Positions 45,911 through 56,900 of a DNA stretch of 64,000 nucleotides are shown here, piece after piece. The translations under genes and the position numbers were made by a program. The stretch spans positions 868,001 to 932,000 of the forward strand of contig JAGYVD010000009.1 of the NCBI GenBank assembly GCA_021209875.1, given 5' to 3'. The number at the start of each line of letters is the position of its first letter. Position 1 is the first letter of the stretch. The notes below the pieces were generated by a model. It was given only the letters and a program-made list of their open reading frames with translations, was not told the DNA's origin and did not search any database. The DNA comes from Rosellinia necatrix. Taxonomy: Eukaryota; Ascomycota; Sordariomycetes; Xylariales; Xylariaceae.

Positions 45911-46648
45911 ATGGCTGAACTCATAGAATTTGAAAAGACCTCATGCTATTCCATGAGCAAAGATGAGGCAAAGTTTATTTACAAAGAGATCTTTGAAGAT
46001 GGGTGTTACGATGTGTCGAATCTCCCCGACGCACCCTTCGTCATCGATGCCGGAGCCAACATTGGAATGTTCTCTCTATACATGAAGCAAAAGTTTCCCT
46101 CATCCAAAATCCTCGCCTTCGAGCCAGCTCCGGAAACTTACGGCCTTCTACGCCGCAATCTTGAGTTACACAACGTCACGGACGTGGAAGCCATCCCCTT
46201 CGGCTTAGCCTCAAAGGCCAGCACCGAGAAGCTTACGTATTTCCCAAACATCCCCGGCAACTCAACTTTAAAACCGGAAGAAAAGAAGAAATTGTGCGAG
46301 ATGGCTTTTGAAATGAGCGGCCGAGAAGACGCCAAGGAACGGTTCGGCGGCGCTCAGGAAGTTGATGTTAAACTAGAACGGCTTTCAAACATCCTAAACG
46401 ACCACCCTGATTTCACGCAGATTGATTTTCTCAAGGTGGATGTTGAAGGTGCTGAGCTCGAAGTGTTGCGCGGCCTAGACGACGCCCATTGGGGAATGGT
46501 GCGTAACGTTGTGCTGGAGACATGGGACGCTTCCGGGGTTCGGGCCGAAATAGAGACCCTGTTGAAGTCGAAAGGCTTCGCTATCAAACTTGAGGAAGCT
46601 CCCTGGGCAAAAGGATTTTACATGATTAGCGGTTCGCGTGAGGACTAG
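45911..46648 (+). CDS. FkbM-family SAM-dependent methyltransferase
   Basis: Class I methyltransferase, single exon, 245 residues. Motif I is VIDAGANIGMFSLYM (residues about 44-58), followed by the acidic strand-2 end ILAFEPAPETYGLL that binds the SAM ribose, an IPFGLASK segment, and the FkbM hallmark DFLKVDVEGAELEVLRG near residue 177. FkbM is an O-methyltransferase family named from FK506 biosynthesis, and members methylate sugar or polyketide hydroxyls. In this cluster, beside a glycosyltransferase, O-methylation of the sugar or of the terpenoid is a reasonable guess. The ATG at 45911 follows a purine-rich AACGAAG-like context. A short hydrophilic N-terminal helix precedes the fold, and there is no signal peptide. 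Confidence 0.92.
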   Translation: MAELIEFEKTSCYSMSKDEAKFIYKEIFEDGCYDVSNLPDAPFVIDAGANIGMFSLYMKQKFPSSKILAFEPAPETYGLLRRNLELHNVTDVEAIPFGLASKASTEKLTYFPNIPGNSTLKPEEKKKLCEMAFEMSGREDAKERFGGAQEVDVKLERLSNILNDHPDFTQIDFLKVDVEGAELEVLRGLDDAHWGMVRNVVLETWDASGVRAEIETLLKSKGFAIKLEEAPWAKGFYMISGSRED

Positions 46649-47867
46649 TTAAGTGGACGGTCGACAAGCAATCAATCCAATATCTTTATAGATTCAATCT
46701 AGATGAGGTGGGAAATGTTATCATAACTATGTCGCGAACCCAATTACAGGTACGGGTGTACCAGGGAAAATATATTCATCAGTTATATGTCGCCCGGATA
46801 GTTTCACAAGGAATTTCGTATTCGGCATGAATAAATCACCTCTGCAGTGATCTCATTACCTCAAATAGACATCAATTACAACGATTTTCATACCTTTACA
46901 ACGGGATAGCCTGCGTGTTGATCCGCATACCATGGTCGGAGAGCTGGCGGCATTTCATTCCGAATCTCAGAACAACTCGGGCCAACCCCGCTGGCGGGTC
47001 CTGCGATTCTCCATCGGTAATTGTTCCGAAACCCAAGCTACCGGATCTCTAGTATGTCACCGAACCCATTGAATGGGTTTATGCTTCTCCAGCCGTTGGA
47101 GCTTCGGTAGATGCACGAATTGATTTTGAGGAAAGAGCCCAACACACATCATTGCAGGAAATTTTATAGAACCCAGTATAATGGGCGCAAATGAGGCACA
47201 AAAATATAATACGGCGGTAGTATTAAGTCGCCGTCGCATAATGGGGTGGTAAACAATGGCTACCGACGGCAAATTCCGATAGGGGTACTTATTCTTTGCC
47301 TAGCGCATATTTCTTTAGCCCTCATCTACGAGTTCACTCCTCCTATCCAATCCCATTTCCCCAGTATCTAGAAATTTCTCCTGAAAAATTTACATGATGA
47401 CTATCATCTCTCGCTCGCCATCCTGTCAAGTCAAATAATAATGGACCGAGTTCGCTGAGAATGGATTACGCTTCAAGAATTATCTTGGCGGCGGGGCAAC
47501 GGAAAACAATCTCAGCTTCATCTAGCAATGGTAGAGATTTTATTCTCAAACAGCGGATTTCGCAATTATATCCCAGTTCACGAAGCAACTCATGTGAAGT
47601 TCATTTTGTTCATCATGGAGATTGGTGAAATCGACGCTCTGTCGCATGCGGTTGCTGCTTCTTTTTCCAGGATTTTACCGGCACTTCTGGAATAGGCAAT
47701 TTCCGGTACTTATCTTGATAGCCAGACCCAAGCAATGAATGGACTAACTAGAAGATCATCCGATGTGATTCATCGTTGAAATAGAGAAAACACCGTCCGA
47801 ATTCATGAGTTAGGCGCTCACTCTGCAATTCTTCTCCTTCGTTCCTGTGCGAATTCGCATAGCAGAG
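46649..47867. other. Intergenic, 1.2 kb, upstream of P450 4
   Basis: No gene seen. The last 300 bases should contain the P450 4 promoter. Confidence 0.6.
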
Positions 47868-49789
47868 ATGGAGGCTCATAATGTGTCGTTGTTTCAGCCC
47901 AATGCTGCCTACGACAAGCTCAATACCATCCTCGGCACTGATGTGTCCACATTCTTAACTACTTTCGGCGCCTGGCAGGGGGTAATTCTGCTCCTGTGTC
48001 TTTCTTGGGGAGCATCGTCACTCTCTACCAGCCGGAGAATCCGGGTTGCCGGTGCACCTGTCCATGGCTACATGTCATGGCTTGAGCCGACATGGTTCTT
48101 CAAATTGAGATATGCGAAAGACGCCCACAAGACAATTGTGAGCGGCTACCACAAGGTGCGTTCTAATTACAGCCGATACGAATGGCAACAATGCAGAGTC
48201 GGCAGGATTTATATAATTAACAGGCTATATAGTTCAAAGAGTCACCGTTCGTTCTTCGTCGCCTAGACCATGACATCACAATTCTTCCCACTAAGTACAT
48301 AAACGAGCTTCGGTCGATCCCTACCGCGAAGCTGAGTCGAGGAAGAGCCAACTTTTTAGTTAGTTTATCCCATGGTTTGTTATTTCTATCCTCATCCCTG
48401 ACATGTTTCTGTAGGAATGGGGAGACCAGTGGGCGATGCACACTCTGTGGAGCCATTCAGAATGGTCAATCAGAGCCATATCCGAAAACCGTAATGGTCA
48501 AATGGGAAAATATCTTGAGGCCATTAGAAAGGAGCTTGATTACGCTTACAAAGCTGAGATGCCCCAAGTTGACGGTAAGCTGAACGAATACCCTTCTTTT
48601 CCCCTCCTGATTGATCCCCTTTTATGATCCAATGTCGCGGATTTAATATGTCTCATATTGTCAATGAGCATGTGCTGAATAGTTACAGATTGGACTAAAG
48701 TAGATATCCAACATATCATTGGCAAAATATTGGTGCGCATCATCGGTAAGATGATAGTTGGCAATCCTGCCTGCCGCAGTGATGAATGGTTGAACCTAGG
48801 CTTCACTGAGGATTTCGTGTCTGCCTCCATTCTCATGCGGCTTCTCCCAACTTGGACGCATCCTATAATCACAAATATTCTTCCCCAGAGATGGAAGATG
48901 AGAAGAGGCGTGAAAACCGTCAGTAAGATCATCGAACCAGCCATCGCTCGACATAGGGATGCAAACCAGAAAAGATCACAAGGATTGGATGTCAACGAGG
49001 AAGACTCCATGTTAAACTGGGTGCTTGACAACGCAGATAGCGATGATGTTCTGGAGAATTTGCCTAAGATTGTGTTGGTCATGTTTGTTCCCGCAGCTCA
49101 TACTACTTCTATGGCTATCTCCAACGTCCTGTTTGACCTATGCGCCCATCCGGAATGGGATGCAAAGCTTCACTCTGAGGTTACTGACCTCATAAAAGAG
49201 GTTGGCCCCGTAGGCGAGAAATTACCAGTCAAGGATTGGACGGCAAGATTAGAATTCCTCGACAGCTTCTTCAACGAAAGCCAGCGTCTGAGTCAACCCA
49301 TATCTAGTAAGCTCCCCTTCTTGGATATGTACTTATAATCAAACGCGATATATACTTACTGTTGCAGTCACACCAAATCGATATGCATATGAAAACGTCA
49401 CCTTCAAGGATGGGCTTACCATCCCCAAGGGCGCGTTAGTCGGGTTCGTTGCTATCCACAACCAGATTGACCCAGAGATCGCGCCCAACCCGGAGAAGTT
49501 CGATCCAACGAGGAGCTTCGTTAGACGACACTCATCGCCTGAGGAGAAGGATAAGCATCTTGCCGGACAACCGAGCAAAGAAAACTTTGCTTTTGGATAC
49601 GGAAGTCAAGCTTGCCCGGGACGCAACTATGCAGTGGCCGTCCTCAAGATGGTTCTTTCACGGATACTGGTAGACTACGAGTTCAAATTCGTCGCGGGCC
49701 ACACAAAGCCAACCAAATATCACTTGATGGAGTTCATTATCCCCGACCCAACTGCGAAGCTAATGATGAGGAAGCGAAAAACGGCCTGA
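47868..49789 (+). CDS. Cytochrome P450 monooxygenase 4 (ent-kaurene-oxidase-like group)
   Basis: Heme monooxygenase in the group that includes fungal gibberellin P450s, many acting on di- and sesquiterpenoids. Exons 47868-48155, 48233-48358, 48415-48574, 48689-49306 and 49368-49789 give 537 residues. N-terminal anchor near residues 30-50 (FGAWQGVILLLCLSW), I-helix VMFVPAAHTTSMAIS with the His-Thr-Thr typical of this group, ExxR in FNESQRL, a VTPNRYAY substrate strand, FDPTR, and heme loop FAFGYGSQACPGRNYAV. The ATG at 47868 is preceded in frame by a GTG-led stretch that is not needed. The second intron has the less usual donor GTTAGT. Co-directional with the terpene cyclase further on. Confidence 0.93.
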
Positions 49790-50578
49790 TTAGCACCCTA
49801 GCCTATATAGCGGGAAAAACACAATAGTATCTAAACCACAAGATTACTAATGCAAATAATAACATTTACGTTTTACACATAATATGAACGAGCCAATAAT
49901 ACTTAGTAGCTCAGGTAATCTTAGTAGACAGCCAAGCGGTAATGGTTACACAGTGGAACAATAACGTATAATATCCAATAAAGGCTTGCGGTAATTAGAT
50001 ACTGGGGCTTCTCCCTAAGGCATCATGCTATGTAAATTTTCGATTTCAGAGATAGCTTGTTATATAAGCACTGCCATCCCATTGAATGCTTCTTACAGCG
50101 CTTTATGTTATCTCATACATAAAATGCGTTTCGCGAACAACGCGGATATATCTTACGTGACGACCGCTAACGCCTGTAATCAGTGTGTAGAGACAAAGAT
50201 TCCGGCTGTTACATTTTATCCATACATACTGTATATAGAAATTCCGAATCGCATTCCGTGTGTATAAAACGACGCGGTATCCATATAATTCGCAATATGA
50301 TCAACATTAGTACCGGACCTTTCCTCTTCTGGCCAATAGCATCGCTAGATTTCGAGAACCCAACGCTAGATCTCATGGTCACCAAACGGGAAGTTGCCGA
50401 ATCCACCCCGTGCATGAATCAGTACCTTAGTGTTCACGTCATAGTACCGAGGTGCTGTTGATAGTTATTTATGACATTCTGTTCCAACTGCACATTCAAA
50501 TTAAATCCTGAATGGTATTTATCGTTCGTCTCGTTAATACCATTCTCTACAGTTCCAGCAAACATCAAGCCATCCAAG
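49790..50578. other. Intergenic, terpene cyclase upstream region
   Basis: About 790 AT-rich bases. No gene. An in-frame ATG at 50471 could extend the cyclase by 36 residues, but that stretch (Cys/Phe-rich) looks like leader rather than protein. Confidence 0.6.
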
Positions 50579-52322
50579 ATGCCAGCGGTCAACGAAGCCT
50601 ATGAGACCAACGGGTACAGCGTTCCCAATGGGGGCGATGTGACCAGCAGCATCGATGGAACTAGCGATGTTCATAAAACAAATGGCATTAATGGAACTAA
50701 TGGAATCAAGGAGACGAACGGCATCAAAAAAGTCAACGGCATCAAGGAAGTGAACGGAACCAAGGAAAAGAACGGTGTCAAAGAAACCAAACCTAGGACT
50801 CTTCATATCCCGGACCTCTTCGGAGGCATTCTATCAGGTGATCCCGTCGAGAATCCTTTGGAGCCCACGATTGGGCCGCTATCCGAAGAATGGACTAAAG
50901 CGTATGTTAAACTTACTGGTGGTGAAGTAGACACAACTAACTTCGAGACAGACTCACAAAAATGGACCCCAAGACGGCCAAGATATTAACAAAGGCAAAT
51001 TTCGCCTACTTGATCAGCTTAGCTGCTCCTCAAGCGGACGCGGCAGCATTTCGCATGGCAGTTGATTGGTGTATCTGGGTAAGTCGAAAACTGCTAAGAT
51101 CAAAGTTGGGCATTACTAAACATTAACAATAGGCCTTCGTGTTTGACGATCGTGAGTACCACTCCTGTGAAAAATGGAAGGAAATTTGGTTAATGTGACT
51201 AGAGTACGATGAGGGCTTGATGAGGGACAAGACTATCGAGTCTGCTCATGAGATGATATGGACATTGTCACTGATGGACGACTCATATCCTCCTGTCGAC
51301 CCTAAGAAGCACCCACTACGATATATGTTTCAGACAACTTGGCAACGGTTTCAACTCGTACGTAACGACTCGGATCCGCAAGCTTTCGCATTTCAAGCTA
51401 ATTCATAGATTATAGAGAAACCCAGCTCCAGGTATTTCAACTCTGGTCTTTGGACACCACCCTAATCTACTCATTGCTAACTCGCACTCTGGAAAGACCT
51501 TCAGCAACGATGGAAGGAATCTCATCGGAGGTGTCTGTTTGCTATACTGCAGCAAGTTTGGCTAGCACAGTCAAAAACCGGCCTCGACGTTTCCATCCCT
51601 GACTATATGGACACTCGGCGGCAGTCGATTGGTTCATATTGTTTATTTGTGGTAGTTGAGTGCGTCTTCCATACAGAAGCAATCGTCGACCAACGTTCTT
51701 TTGCGAAGCTAACGCGAATTCAGATGGGCGCATGGCATAAAGCTGACACAGGATATATTTGATCATCCCTCTATGTCCACTTGTGAGCGCGTCGCAGCCG
51801 ATCTCACTTGGTTGTAAGTTGGGGTGCACTCTGCCTTTCGGCGCCGATTAGCGAGAGTATATCTAACTTGATAATTCAGAGTAAACGACGTGTTGTCATA
51901 CAAGAAAGACGTGGTAAGCCATTTCTCCAGACATGCAAGACGCCTCGATCTGTCAGCTAATATTAACGAATCAGGCCTTTGGCGTAGAGCACAATTTGGT
52001 CTGCTTGTTAATGCGGCAAGGTTGCACTGAGCAAGAAGCAATGGACAAGATCGGTGAGATTATAGATCAATGCCATAAAGAATGGGATGACGCAGTAGCA
52101 AATCTGCCCTCATGGGGTGAAGAGACAGATAAGGAAGTGCAAAGATATCTCGGTGCGTGTCGGGACGTTGCGAGAGCCAACCTTTGGTGGAGGTACGTAA
52201 ACCGTTTAGTAATACCTACTTTGATACCGACTAATCATCTTCATAGTTTCAAGAGTGGTCGCTACTTGAACGCGGAGGAGGCAGGCCAGGCGCGTGTTAA
52301 TAAAATTTTGACTTTAGGTTGA
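50579..52322 (+). CDS. Class I terpene cyclase, core enzyme of the cluster
   Basis: Ionises a linear prenyl diphosphate (farnesyl or geranylgeranyl, not decidable) and cyclises it. Ten exons (50579-50901, 50952-51078, 51133-51151, 51203-51357, 51416-51431, 51497-51659, 51724-51813, 51880-51913, 51975-52192, 52247-52322) join in frame to 406 residues. Residues 1-70 carry an Asn-Gly-rich tandem repeat (TNGIKEVNG-like units). The aspartate-rich motif is FVFDDQYDE (D155, D156, D159), the pyrophosphate-sensing Arg is in DTRRQSIGSY, the NSE triad is VNDVLSYKKD (N300, S304, D308, with Asp for the usual Glu), and the C-terminal RY pair is in WSFKSGRY (387-388). There is no fused prenyltransferase domain. 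Two exons are micro-exons of 19 and 16 nt, and the first encodes the aspartate-rich motif. It ends 106 bases from the convergent regulator gene. Confidence 0.94.
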
Positions 52323-52428
52323 GGGTTTTGTACAATACAGCAAGTATCGGAGCGCTGAATGGGTCACTGTTTTCAAAGGCGAAATAGGCTAAGAATTGAT
52401 GTTATTACTCTGTCATGATTTGTTATGT

Positions 52429-53959
52429 CTATAAATCTACTGTAAAACCAACGCCCTCCCGCTCTGACCCTATACTAGCTATCCTGTCCGTGATTGACTG
52501 CCTCAAAGCCTGGATAACCCACTCGTAGCCAGGATGGTGAGCCTTCACGGACCTTTCAAGAAGGCTAATCAGACTCCCAAGCCTCGTGATGCGGATACCA
52601 ATGAGAGATTTTATAACTTGAATCTCATCTTCGTCGTCGAGACGCCACCCGCCGGCTTTGAGCCCTCTTTTTCGTCCACCGTCTGACTCAGAGCGTGATC
52701 TTTTCGAGCTCCCATGCTGGGATCCGGGCAGGAGCGTCGCACTCAAGTCCCCAATGCCATTCATCATCTCATGACACATAGAGACAATCAGCATCACATA
52801 ATCTGACCGCAAACTGCATCGTAGACATTCGAGCAGCGTCTCACAACTGACCAATATGTCCTTCTGGCATTGGAGCATATCATCAACGCTGACCGATACC
52901 CCATTGAGTGGATAAGCCCCCCCAGACTAATTTTACTTGCATGTCCTCATTAGCTCCCATGAGCTTCTCTAGGCAATGGCACGTCGCGGCTGGAGGCTGT
53001 GGGGATACTGCCCCCTGAAGCCCCATTCCAGGGAGCGCCGAATAGGCCATCCCATCTGGCGTTGTGATCTTCGAGGATTCTCCCAAACAAGGTGTTTGAA
53101 TATCTTGAATGATGCTGGTGTCCCAACCGAGTGGTTCTGTTATGGGGGTCGACGTGGTTTGTGGTGTGGCTTGTGACGACCCCCCCGCTGTCGCTGGTCC
53201 CCCATCTTCGGGACCGTTATCCCCCCCACGGGAATAACCTAAGAGGAAATCGTGATTGGACTTTGACGGATCTATCCGCGGAAATGGCGTAGCATCACCA
53301 TCATTCTCCCCTCCACTGCTTCCCGCAAGGTAAAGAGGTGTATCAATATCCACTTAGAAACAAATTAACATAGGCCCCGTGCATGTTGAAATCTGCACTT
53401 TGGGGATAACTTACTACCGCCATCGTTGGGTAATGACCAAAAATCAAAAGATATTTCACTTTCAAGTAAATCTGCAAATGAAAAGCCTTCTGGCATCGTA
53501 GGGTCACCAGGAGCCGAGATGGGTGTTGCACTGTTTGGGGGGGGGAAGCCGCCCTATCTCGAACTGCGATAGAGAGGTCGTTGTCTGGTAACGGTTTGGG
53601 TGCTGCAACTTGTTTCCCCTTCGATGGTCCGCTTGAGCTTCCCGATTTTGAAGCTGCCTTGGAAGATTTGGAAGCCAAGGTCGTATCCGATTTGGTGGTA
53701 GTCCGGTATGAGCACTCCAAACCCTGTTTGAGGCACTTCACGCAGCTATTCCCTTCAGCGACACATTTTAACTAGAGTTTCGTCAGCATAATACCACGAC
53801 ATATATCTGATACTGTAGTCTGACCTTTTTTAGCTTGCAAAGAGTGCAAGCCCGTTGTTTCTTGCCTTTATTCTTCTCAAACGGCATACCAGCAGACTGC
53901 ACAACATAGGCAGACTCGCCCGTTGTCGTGCTGCGTCGAGCTTTCAGCGTTTGAAACAT
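52429..53959 (-). CDS. Zn2Cys6 transcription factor with AflR-like C-terminal region; frame break in a G9 run
   Basis: Likely pathway-specific activator, nuclear. Exons 53959-53825, 53771-53418, 53352-52941 and 52888-52429. The binuclear zinc cluster spans the first splice joint: CTLCKLKK-LKCVAEGNSCVKCLKQGLEC, spacing C-x2-C-x6-C-x6-C-x2-C-x6-C, followed by a Lys/Ser-rich linker. The C-terminal half has CHCLEKLMGANED, LLECLRC and VMLIVSMCHEMM, resembling the AflR regulatory domain of aflatoxin-type regulators. Exon 2 changes frame at the G9 run (53537-53545): upstream SIAVRDRAA and downstream PISAPGDPTMPEGF are only joined if one base is added (or two removed). The intron 52940-52889 has a GC donor (GCAAGT), which fits the GC-AG class and keeps frame. 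Corrected length is about 453 residues. Confidence 0.88.
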
Positions 53960-56900
53960 GGTGATTGCTATGCAGTAAAATTAATTATTCCTATCCGAAC
54001 AATTAAAATACCAATATTCCGACTGAAGCCCGCTGTTGGAAGCTCATATATGCTAAAGTGTGTAGAAATGTTTAATCGAGATGTTGATCGTTCTTTGATC
54101 CCCATTATCAGTACCCTGCTTCTAGTTGGCTAGGATGCTAATAAGGGGCTAGCGTAGATCATGAGGCTAATGCCTAGAAGATGGACGGTGCGAGGTATCG
54201 ATCGACGGAGCATTTCATCATGGGTTGACGATACCTAGGGAGTAGTTTTGCCATATGTTATGGCATATCTCTCTACCCTTGACTCGGAAATAACGGTGAA
54301 GGTGTTACTTGCAGTTCAAACCCTAGTGCTGCGCTAATGGTTGGCACCCTGGCGGCCTATATCATACCGGCTAGGGGGTGAACTGGGATGTCGCTGTAAA
54401 CTTCTCTTCCTTCGTTTCGCATGTGCATGCAGATTCCTAAAGGATTATTCACAATGACCTGTGGGGGATGACGAGATAGAGGAGAGAGAAAAACCCTCAC
54501 AGTCCACCAGCCAGTATGAAAGCAAGACGTTGGAATTTGAAGCGTAGCTCACTATTGCGTTGCGATGGACTCTTGGCGGAATTCAATCCGTGACGCCAGC
54601 TCATGACGCCAGCGTATGACCGCCTAGTGTGCTCAACTAAGAGCCAAGAAAATATTATAAAGACGACTAGACCACGAAGCATTCTACAAGTTCCCCAAAC
54701 AGTTCGACCATCCTCGTTGCTGCGGGACCTACGCTAAAGCAGACCAACAGTTGACTCTGAAACTGGCAACCTTCCACCTTTCTAAGCCTTACCAAGGCGA
54801 GCCAGGCTTACATGCATTCGGGTGGCTGACGCGGCTCATCTTGGCTTCGCTTCGGCTCGTCATTACGCCACTAAGCTTATAGATGCAATCGAACAGTTCA
54901 TAAAGTCACGTACGGCATATTCTGGCAAAAACGAAATCGCGACAGTCGATTCAATGCCGCCAAGGAATATGGGGTTGGCCAGAGCAAGAAGAAAGCCCCT
55001 GGCGGGCCTATTAGGAATGGAGTTACATCATTCGCTGCAAATTTTATTAGCCCATCAGACACCCTGGTCCACTTGGCCATGCCATGGTTTATCTGCCTAC
55101 AAGGGATAATTAATCGGGAATTCAAATGCTTCGTATATTCCCTCCTGGGTGCCTAGTTTCTTTCCGGTCCCAATAACACGGGATCACCAGGACCTTGACG
55201 ATCACTTAGGCGATACATTTGAAGACAGTAATCTGAGTAATCTGGTCGGAAGGATGTGCCAGGCCAGAGCCGGGTCTTGATGACGATCTCCCTATCAAAT
55301 AAGTATAGTAGGGATAGGCAAAATATACCGGTCGGAACCAGTGTTCGTAGAATTGCGCTAAGAATTGCCAGACAATCCTTCGGGCTTGCATACTACATAC
55401 ATACATGTGAACACAATACGTCCACTAGCGCTCTCGGCATCCATGTCCAGTTCATTGTTGGGGCCGACTACATATTCAAGCTTTATGTACTTCGACCAGG
55501 TACCCCGTACCAACAAGCAACGGTCTGCGAACCTAACGTATGAAGTCGTAGCGTATGTAACAAATGATTATCTATTAGGAATTATGAACGCCCTTTGACA
55601 AAATGGATGGTTTCCCATTGGTCTACCAATCCTGCGTATCAGAGCAAATCATGTTTTCACACGAAGACTACCGAAACACCACACCGCCATCGGATAGTCT
55701 TCATTTGCTTTACAGAGTATAATGTAATACAGGTTTGGCGAACAGCTCGGTTTGTGGTCTAGTTGCTCCTTCCAACGGCCAACAACTTCCCTCCATATCT
55801 GTCCCAGCAGCATCTTCCACTCGTTCTCGATGCCATTGGGGGCCAGATGCCAAAGTGGCCGTTGGCCCACATCCTCCTGCTCGTTTCTGCCCTGAATCCG
55901 CTCTAGGGTATCCCCATTACCAACCAGTATTCTACTCCCTTATTTGGCCGAAGCCGCGATGGCTGCATTGAGCAGGGCCATGAACAAGCCTACATCTAGG
56001 CGAGAGTCACCCCCAGAGACGCACACAGGCGTTCCCTTTGCAGTACGCAATAACGACTAGACTCTCACATGTTAACTGGTTCGTCTTGAGACAGAGAAAA
56101 TGAGAGTCGGGCCTTCAATAAAAAGAACAAAGGATACTTCTACATCACGGTAGCCCGCCAGGCCCATAGTTTCCGATACTCCCTGCGCGGCGTTGACCCG
56201 AGGAACGGCAAGAACCCGATCACAACCAGAGCCACGGAGAACATATCCGCCTTGTGCCATCTTCTGGTCATCCTTGGCATATTGGCGGTTCAAGTTCGTC
56301 ACCCCCACGCCACTATCGACGGTGCGGCCCAGCATGCACGTCGATCGCTTCACTACATCCGCTCTTCCGCCAGCCCGACAGGGGCAGACGAAGCATATCG
56401 GTAGACCGGACCACAATGGGAGGGTCATCGGTGCATGATACTTGAGCAAGGTTCCGGGGTCAATGATTCGAGCGCAGCGCTGCGACTCCTCCTGCGACAT
56501 GGTCATCATGTTGAGAAACCCCATCGAAGAGCTCGTACGATAGCAGAACTATATCCATCACGAGCATCGTCTTGGCTCCAAACGTTTTTCTAGACCTTAC
56601 AGGGTCATTGTGACATCGTGGTCGCAGACAGAAGACTGGAAGCTTATTGCGAAAGTAGTCAGATTGAGTTACCTCGAAATCTCGACACGGTCCTTTTTCC
56701 AGTTCATAGTCTATTAAGACGAAACTTACCTAAACCAAGTCGCATTAAAGGAAGAGACGAGTGTGAGCAATAAAGTTGCATAATAATAACTAGGCACATC
56801 CTCAACCGGGCAGGTCCGAGTCATCGGGAGCGCGCCAGGTCGGCCCGTGCCTTCGGCCACCATCCAGCTATCCCCCAAGGCAGTACGGTTGCAATATGTT

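Noticed and set aside
50902..50951. Apparent frameshift between the cyclase N-terminus and its catalytic domain at an A5 run
   Set aside because: A normal 50-nt intron (donor GTATGT, branch ACTAAC, acceptor GACAG) restores the frame, so no error is needed.
35093..53959. Possible polyketide synthase or non-ribosomal peptide synthetase in the cluster
   Set aside because: No ketosynthase, adenylation or carrier motif exists in any frame; the cluster is purely terpenoid in its core enzyme.
56072..56524. 150-codon reverse frame in the gene desert
   Set aside because: No recognisable motif, Met-rich start and no neighbours in support; treated as chance.
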